DNA of 64,000 nt from Yamagishiella unicocca (lineage: Eukaryota > Chlorophyta > Chlorophyceae > Chlamydomonadales > Volvocaceae): NCBI GenBank assembly GCA_003116995.1, contig BDSL01000001.1, positions 124,001-188,000 of the forward strand, written 5' to 3'. The notes beneath the pieces were generated by a model that searched no databases, had not been told where the DNA came from, and saw nothing but the letters and a program-made list of their open reading frames with translations. Of this stretch, positions 56,486 to 64,000 are shown piece by piece. Made by a program: the position numbers and the translations under genes. Numbering within the stretch: the first letter of the stretch is position 1; every line of letters begins with the position of its first letter.

Positions 56486-56977
56486 ATCAAACGCCTGGAC
56501 AATCTCAATCGTAATCAGGCTATCAGCGTTGGACGCTCAAAGGATAAAATCAACAATTGGTGTGACTGCTCTGGCAATTATATACTTGAGTGATTTAGTG
56601 ACAGATATAGTTATACTGTTGCTGTATTATGAGAATACGTGAGGATGGTAGAGGACATATGTTTCATGACGTCGCCATGGGTACTGCTCGTCCGAAACCA
56701 AATGCACGAAGGCGGGCAATGCTGGCAACAGCGCGAAGAGTTTTTAGTTACAAGGAACCCTTAATTCGGAGTAGTGTATCACGCAGGTTGACAGGCGACT
56801 GCTCCAGCTTGCTAGTAAGGCAGTTCAAGTATTTCAGCCCCATTCCTAGAGAGACTTGCGCGACTTTCAATGCACACCTTAGCCCTAATTGATATATAAT
56901 GAAGGCATAAAGGCTGCTTGTTTGACAGGCCTTGAATCTGCGACGGGTTTCACCCGGAAGCCACGGGGCTCGGCGGC
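56486..56977. promoter_or_regulatory. Divergent promoter between plastid protein and POLE
   Basis: This AT-rich 492-bp stretch separates the two start codons. TATA-like words (TTATATACTT near 56578, GATATATAAT near 56891) occur toward each side, but I cannot assign them. Confidence 0.5.
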
Positions 56978-59900
56978 ATGAGCGGATATGGACGGGGCCG
57001 GGGGCGCCTCACATCGCTCCAAGCCTTCGACTCAAATGATCCAGCAGGGGGTGGCCGTTATGGCAGTCGCGGGGGCGGTCGCGGGCGCGGTCGTGGCCGG
57101 CGACCGCTAAATGCCAACCTCAATTACATACCGCGCGGCGGAGAGGGAGGCGGAGGCAATAATGAAGATAACAGCAGCAAGGTGGGCAGAGCGATCAGCC
57201 GGGGTGGCATTGCAGACTCAAATCGCGTGCGCTGCGAACGAGCTAGACGCACTGGATGTGCAGGCACTACAGCGCTGCCAACCAGCCCTGTTGTGCTCCG
57301 AGTAAGCCTTCCAATCTTGAACGCTGCCCCAGCTCTTGCAAGTACGCGCTGAGGACGCACTGGACGAGCAGCTGGGCTTTCCCTGCTTCACCACCGGCGA
57401 CGACCGCCTAGGTTGGCTCATGAACATCCAATCGGTGAGCCCGGTGGGCTGAAGAGCGTGGGGGAGCTTTGGGGCCGAGAGGCTGCCGGGAGTGGAATAC
57501 CATCGACTCTCAACGTGGCGCTTCTCACAAGGGTTCCTGATCACAGCTGTAGGTTGCCCAGTTAGTGCCAAGCCCCTGTTTCCTAGTCCCATCAGCCCCT
57601 CTAGCCATAGCAGCCATATACGTGCCTCGCCTCTTTGATGAATCTCGTTACATACAGAGGCTGGCTCACGGGACGGGCAGCTGACTTCGCCAGGACAATC
57701 GCAGAACGAGGCAGGCGAAGGCCACATACAACGTTATAACATGTTACGCTCTTGTTTGCCATATGTGCCCAGCAGTGTCCCAGCCACCGGACAGACAGGC
57801 TGTCTATTGGGGCTACGCTATCTCACCACACGAAACCAGCCAGCGTCCTTGCTCGGCCCAACTCTCCCCCCCGGCCCAACTCTCCCGCCCTCAGCCGCTT
57901 CCGCTGCTCACCGCTTCAACTTCGTCTTGACTTGGGGTCCTGAAAACACCTCCCGCCTTAACACATGGGGTCCCATCGACCCCTCCTACCCCAACACACG
58001 TATTGTCCCCGCGTGCTCCACCTGCCGCTGCTCCCGCCCCCCGGCCCCAGTCGCACCTGGCCGACAAGGACTCTGGCCAAGTGGTGGCCTCCGTGGATTG
58101 CTACTTCATGTGCCAGGTGTGAGGCGGGGAGGGGAGTCGGGGTGTCGCGGTTTGGGGTGGCGAGCGCTGGCGAGGCCCACCGCCACACGAGAACGGGCTC
58201 TAGTGGCCTCGGGGCGGACAGGTGCGGGTTGGCAGGGCCCAGGGTGCTGTGAAGCGGGTGCGCAGGGGCGTGCGGGCCGTCAGGAGGCAACGGGCAGGGA
58301 GCAGCTAGTGCAGCGACGTGGCTGGTAATCTCAGTTGCAGTCTTTGTGTGGCATGGGGTTCCACGTGCAAGTTCCTGACGACTGAAAGTAGCCCGCTGTT
58401 TTGTGTACTTGTTAATGGGATAGCGATGTGGGGGAGCAACAGTGTGGTGCTTAGCGCCACTTGTGCACATGACAGGGCACGCGGGCGAGGCTTGCCCGGC
58501 GGACCGCTATTCCATGTGCAAGGTGGCCTCCAGCCAGTCAGCAGTGATGATGATGCAAACGGGAGAGGAAGCGCTCAGGAAAGACGAAGGCTCCATTACG
58601 GCCCCATTGCCGCACCCACACCATGCATAACACCATGCGCGCCACCAGCGGTACTGCCGCGCCACCAGCGGTACTGCCACGCCACCAGCGGTACTGCCGC
58701 GCCACCAGCGGCACTGCCGCGCCACCAGCGGTACTGCCACGCCACCAGAGTTACTGCCGCGCCAAACCCACCTAAGCACGCCGACACCCTCGCCCGGTGC
58801 GGTTGCAGGATGGTACCATGTTCAAGGCGCATGTAGCCTTCTCGCCGTACTTCTACATTCGCGTGCAGGTACGACAGCGCCGGGGCATGGCGAGGAAACC
58901 GCGTCCAGGAGGGGGGGGGCACGATAATGCGGGTAGCGCACGCAGCGGCGGCGGGGTTAGGGCTACCGGGGCTGGACCGTTGGGTCGCCACCTCGCCAGG
59001 CTGGCTTCAGCTCGGGGCGGTGGTTGGCTCTCAGACTGAGCCATTGCCTCCCTCAGACAGCTGTTTACTTGTCAGCGCCTGCAGCCATCCAGCCAGCTAG
59101 GCGGAGGCCCCGACGAGGCGAGCTCCGCTGCCGCGGGGCGCCCCGCTCCCGCACCGGCGACCTCTCCGCAGATTTCGGTTGCCCCAAACCTGCCCACCAG
59201 CCGGCCTCCTGACCGCTCGCAACCCCTTCTCCGTGAGCAGGAAGGCCGGGAGACGGAGGCCGAAAACTACCTGCGGCGCAAGTGCGAGGGCGCCGTTCGG
59301 AAGGTGGAGGTCGTGGAGAAGGAGGACCTGGACCTGGTGGGTGGGTGGCCGGACAGATGTCGGGGAGGGGCGCGAGAGGAGGAGATGTGTGGCCATCATA
59401 GTGCCATCATTGTGTCATCATAGTGTCAGGAGGGGAAGGAGGATAGAGGCGACCGAGGGTAGCAGTGCAACTGGTAGCACTCGGTGTGTTGGAGCAGGGT
59501 AATATTGGACAGGCGATCGCGCTGGATTTCGAAGAGCGGTGTGCCTGCCAGTGGGAGGAGGTGGGGGGATGACAGCTCTGCGCCTTGCTCACCCCCGGAC
59601 CCTCGTCACCGTTCCTGGGGCGCCGCAGAAAAACCACCTGTCTGGCATCCGGCGGCGGCTGCTCCGCGTCAGCACCTTCACAGTGCAGCAGCTGATGGAC
59701 GTCCGGAGGGAAGTGGCGCCGCTGGTGGCCGCAAACACGCAGCGGGCGGCCACTACCAGCGCCTACAGCGTGGAGGGGCAGCAGCTGGGCGGGGGAGGAG
59801 GAGGCTTTGGCGGCGACCGTTATGGGTCGGCGGCGGGCGGGGAGGCGCAAGCAGGGAAGATGAAGGTAGGCGGGGGAGGGAGGAAGACAGGGAGAGGGAG

Positions 59901-62900
59901 GGGGAGGAGGCGGAGCTGGATTGGCGCAGGCAGGAGGGAGGTTGGGGTTTTTGGGGGGCAGGCTACGGCGGCGGGGCGCGTCTGCTGCAGCAAGCAGGCG
60001 GATGGCTGTCTCCTGAGGCGAAGGCCAGGGGGGGAGGCAAGAGGATTGACTGCATGAGAAGAGGCTGTCCTCAGTAGCAGTTGCTCATCGGTTGCGCTGC
60101 GCTGTCAGATGGGCCCGAGAATCAGCTGGCTAGCACCGCCCGCCCAGCTCCAGCCCACAAGCAGGGGCAGGCGGACTCATACCGCCAGTCGGCGACTCGG
60201 CGGCAGTGGCGTTCCGGCTGCTGGCCAGACCCGCGCCCCTGCCCGGGCCCCCTGCGACCCCGGCATCAAGCCCCAAGGCGCCAACGCACACTCGCCATTG
60301 GACGGGACTGGACTTGGCATGTTCCCGCGCGCGGACGGGCGGCGAAGAAGCAGCCGCCACACGGGTTATAGCCGGCTGCACCAGACTCCGCCCGACAAGG
60401 TCGCGCCGTGCGCGGCCCTTGTTTCTTACACGTGATGAGTCAGCCCACGTGTCGCCAGCCTAATGGGCATATGATGCAATGCGTCGGTTTCGGAGCCGCG
60501 CTTTCAGGTTTGGGATGTCCATGTGCCCAAGTAATGCCGGGTGGCTGTCGGTTCGCCCCTCAGGACATCCGGGAGGCCTTCCTGGAGCTCCGCGAGTACG
60601 ACGTGCCGTACCATGTTCGCTTCGCCATCGACACCGACGTGCGCGTGGGCCACTGGTACACGGTGCGCTGCCGCGAGGGCGTCACCTCCCTGGAGCGCCG
60701 CCCCGACCTGCTGCAGCGCGCCGAGCCGCGCATCTGCGCCTTCGACATCGAGACCACCAAGCTGCCGCTGCAGTTCCCAAACGCGGAGTACGACCAGGTG
60801 CGGCCACGTGTGTTTTATAAATGCTGAGCTGAGCCGCGAAGGAGACGGAGCGCAAAGAGACCAAGGAATCCGGAGGCCACGTGTGTGTGTGTGTGTGTGT
60901 GCTTTGGGCGGGAACCCATCTGGGTGGTGGGTTGCGTCGGGATAGCCTATCCTTCGAGGCTGTCCGGCGGTGGCGGTGGTGGTGGTGGTGGTGGTGACAT
61001 CTACTGGAGTACATGTGCCGAGCAGGTAACTGCCGAGTTCGGCAGCGTGTATTTCACGCCCCGTGCGGGTTGTGTCGACCCCCTCCTAATCGGCCCCCCG
61101 GTCCCCCCCTCAGGTGTTCATGATCTCGTACATGTTGGACCGGCAGGGCTACCTCATCGTGAACCGGGAGGTGGTGGGGGCGGACATATCGGACTTCGAG
61201 TACACGCCGAAGCCGGAGTTCGAGGGACCGTTCAAGGTGCGGCGGGGGCGGCAGGGGGCTATTGGGGCCGGATGACGGAGACGCCAGGCCGCAGCGGCAG
61301 GGGCCTCTTGCTGACTGTTCCTCGGCAGGCCATGCCTGCAGAGGGGACCAGAGGTTGCGAGTGATACGGGGCAGTCGCGGCGGCTCGCGAGTTGGGCCGG
61401 ATGACGGGTCAACCTGGCTGCCTTCTGTTCGCCAGCCGAGCATTCCCCCCACCTGCCTGCCTCCTATTGCATCGCGCGGGAACGCGCGTGTTTTTGCTTG
61501 TCGGGTGTGCCTGCCGGTCAGCAGCTGAAAGGAGGAAACTCGGACCTCACCTGCCCCTGACAACACGCCCCATGGCCCCAACCCCTAACTCGCTCCCCCC
61601 TTCCGGCCCCCAGGTCCACAACGCCGCCGATGAGCGGGCGCTGCTCACTCAGTTCTTCGACCACATGCGTGCCGTACAGCCCGCCATCTACGTCACCTAC
61701 AACGGCGACTTCTTCGACTTCCCCTTCATCGAGACCCGCTGCGCCCGCCTGGGGCTCGACATGGCGGCGCTCATCGGCTTCCGCTGCCGCGTGGGCCCCG
61801 GCACCGGCGCCGCCGCCAGCAAGGAGTGTCTGTCCCGCCATGCCGTACACATGGATTGCATGCACTGGGTGGACCGCGACTCGTACCTGCCGCAGGGCAG
61901 CAGGGGCCTCAAGGTGGGGCGGAGGAGCAGGCTGCGAGCTGGTGGGGATAGGAGGCTAGGGTGTAGGCAGGCAGGTGGTAGGGGGGAGTCGCCAGTGGGG
62001 TCAGCCAGCCAGGAAAGTGGGCCTCAGGATGGCCGCAGGGCTGCAGTCCTCTTAGTCGAAGGCCTTTGGGGCTGTCCTTCACCAGCTGTGTCCCACGTCG
62101 CCCAGGCCGCTAAGCCCTCTCCTCGGCTGCTGCCCCCGCCTGCCCGCCCCCTGCTCCCTGCTTGCGACCAGGCGGTGACTAAGGCCAAGCTGGGGTACGA
62201 CCCGGTGGAGGTGGCCCCCGAGGACATGGTGCGGCTGGCCAGGGAGACGCCGCAGGTGCGGAGCGGGCTGGGGGGAGTATAAAAACCGGTTTACGCAACG
62301 GGCTGGGGGGAGGGAAGGAGGGAGACAGCGGAGGGAGACAGGGAGACAGGGGAGGGAGGGAGGGAGGACCAGCGCGGCAGGCAGCGGGACAAGATCCTAA
62401 GCGGTCGCCTGGTGCTCCCACCATCCCCATCCCCGGCAACCCACTCCTCCTGGCCCTAACCGGGGCCACGCTCTTCGTGGCGCCCTGCCGACATCCCTCC
62501 CTGGACCCGCGCCAATCCCCCCCCGCCTCTCCTCTCCCCCTCCCCCCTGCCGACCTGCGGGTCCCCCCCCTCCTCCCAGGCCATGGCCAGCTACTCTGTG
62601 TCCGACGCCGTGTCCACCTACTACCTCTACATGACGTACGTGCACCCCTTCATCTTCTCGCTGGCCACCATCATCCCGCTGCCCCCAGACGAGGTGCTGC
62701 GGAAGGGCAGTGGCACGCTGTGCGAGCAGCTGCTCATTGTCGAGGTGGGTAGGCGGGGGGGCGGAGGGGCTGGGGGCAGATTCCGGTGGCAGAATGGGGA
62801 AGGCAAGGGCAGCGGAGGTTGAGGCGAGGGCAGGGTCAAGAGTAGTGCGTTCCAGGGCAAGAGGAGTGCGTTCAAGGAATGGTGGTAACCATGTCTGTCT

Positions 62901-63960
62901 GGAACCGCAAGGGTCCAGGAGAAATTTCAGAGGGGACAGACTCCGGGTGCCTAGTGCAGACGTCTCCAGGCAAAATGCCCTAACCCCCCAAATCCGCCGC
63001 CTGCCTCATCCTCCAGGCCTACCGCGCCAACATCGCCTGCCCCAACAAGCACGTGGGCGAGCGCGAGGCCATGTACCGGGGGCACCTGCTGGAGAGTGAG
63101 ACCTACATCGGAGGCAAGGTGGAGGCGCTGGAGAGCGGGGTGTACAGGTCGGACCTGCCGCTGAAGTTCAAGTGCAAGCCGGCAGCGTACCAGGTGGGGC
63201 GGGTGGGGAAGGGGAGGGGCAGAGGAAGACAGGTGGAGAGGGGGCGGCGGCGGGACGGGGCTGGAGGGGGGCGTGGGCAGTGCCATCGGGGCGGTTGCTG
63301 ATGGGAACAGGCAGTCGGATAATAATGGAGACGGAGGGGAAGGGGCGAGGTGAAGGTGGAGGTTGCTGTGGGGCCGCCGCTGATGGTTCCCGGCGTTGAA
63401 GTCCGTGCCGTGCGCCTTGTCCCCTATCGGCTGCGGAACCCTGCCGCTGGCGGCTCCGAAACCAAGACCCTCCTGGACAACCTGGACCGCGACCTGGTGT
63501 ACGCGCTGCACCACGAGGCCAAGTGGCAGGGCGGCGCCGACGACTGCGTCAACTACGCGGCGGTGCGGGAGGCGGTGGTGGCCAAGCTGGAGGCGCTGAG
63601 GGACACGCCGAACAGGTGGGGTGACGGTTGGGACGGTTGGGAAGAGTCCAAGGAGCTGTTAGGGTTTTAGGGCGGCAAATGGGTCAGCGATCATCGAATC
63701 GAACGTGCGACCAAGGTTCACTGCTTCCCGCCGCCCGCGTCGTGCACATCCACTTACACCTTCCGCCCTTCGTACGCCGGTGCTGCCCCTTTCGCTCCAG
63801 GGAGGAGACGCCCCTGATCTACCACCTGGACGTGGCGGCCATGTACCCCAACATCATCCTCACCAACCGCCTGCAGCCCTCGGCCATCGTGACGGAGGAG
63901 GACTGCGCGGCCTGCGACTTCAACGCACCCAACAAGACCTGCCTGCGCCAGATGGAGTGG
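56978..63960 (+). CDS. POLE: DNA polymerase epsilon catalytic subunit, N-terminal part (3' end outside window)
   Basis: Fourteen exons are visible: 56978-57181, 57333-57434, 58051-58116, 58809-58868, 59241-59336, 59629-59865, 60564-60797, 61114-61236, 61614-61913, 62172-62255, 62580-62744, 63017-63193, 63467-63615 and 63801-63960. Nearly all introns are phase 0. The enzyme is the leading-strand replicative polymerase with 3'-5' proofreading. Signatures match the family closely: [32 protein letters not shown], exonuclease [31 protein letters not shown], exonuclease [44 protein letters not shown], exonuclease [42 protein letters not shown] and polymerase motif [21 protein letters not shown]. 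Proofreading residues are intact. The first 50 residues are an RG-rich tail ([21 protein letters not shown]) beyond the usual start. The acceptor of exon 13 is AAG rather than CAG, and an extra exon near 60108-60215 is possible. Confidence 0.96.
58640..58764. repeat. 20-bp tandem repeat in a POLE intron, six copies
   Basis: The unit CGCCACCAGCGGTACTGCCR recurs six times with a few substitutions, the last copy being the most changed. It lies just before the exon that starts DGTMFKAHV. Confidence 0.9.
60882..60902. repeat. GT dinucleotide microsatellite
   Basis: About ten GT units lie in the POLE intron after the exonuclease I exon. Confidence 0.85.
60970..60998. repeat. GGT trinucleotide microsatellite
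   Basis: About eight GGT/GGC units lie in the same POLE intron as the GT repeat. Confidence 0.8.
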
Positions 63961-64000
63961 GTGAGTGGGCAGCTGCACAAGCTCCGGATGGACGGCGCCC

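Overview
The window is nuclear DNA from a green alga, most likely a volvocine (Chlamydomonas-like) species. The genes are GC-rich and dense with introns that have GTGAG/GTGCG/GTAAG donors and CAG acceptors. Stop codons are followed by TGTAA polyadenylation signals, and the gene content is plant/algal (plant-type DEG7, cobalamin-independent methionine synthase, chloroplast-targeted proteins). Exon limits below were placed by eye from splice consensus, reading phase and family alignment remembered from memory; no search was run. From memory, METE and INO1 also lie close together on chromosome 3 of C. reinhardtii, so the block may be syntenic with it.

Layout. 1-1570: last three exons of METE (+). 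2742-4283: a four-exon BolA gene on the minus strand, with no single long ORF. 4556-12044: a 17-exon DEG7 protease gene (+), head-to-head with BolA across 272 bp. 12045-14337: no convincing gene. About 14338-16495: exons of an unrecognised + strand gene that ends in a clean spliced C-terminus. 17331-22580: an apparently intact LINE-type retrotransposon whose two ORFs overlap at TAATG, flanked by a 12-bp direct repeat. 22700-26778: a 12-exon metallophosphatase/5'-nucleotidase-like gene whose start is about 108 bp beyond the LINE. 28460-32375: an N-terminally anchored diflavin reductase of the cytochrome P450 reductase family. 33505-35599: INO1, myo-inositol-1-phosphate synthase. 36868-38772: an armadillo-repeat gene (-). 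39445-43583: a WD40 gene that looks like THO complex subunit 6, carrying two large minisatellites in its introns. 44765-48259: a long uninterrupted low-complexity ORF (-). 48638-52189: a WD40 gene of the ESC/EED/FIE type. 54538-56485: a plastid-targeted single-membrane-span protein (-). 56978-end: the 5' part of the catalytic subunit of DNA polymerase epsilon (+), running off the window.

From INO1 onward the genes alternate strictly in strand, giving convergent pairs that share 3' space and divergent pairs separated by roughly 270-490 bp (BolA/DEG7, low-complexity ORF/ESC-like, plastid protein/POLE). The genes do not form one pathway. They are housekeeping functions: methionine and inositol synthesis, Fe-S/redox support (BolA, diflavin reductase), protein quality control, mRNA export, chromatin and replication. 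The clearest accessory element is the LINE. The clearest structural oddities are the perfect 29-bp and variable 18-bp arrays inside the THO6-like gene. I found no prokaryotic-type system, CRISPR array, rRNA or tRNA gene.
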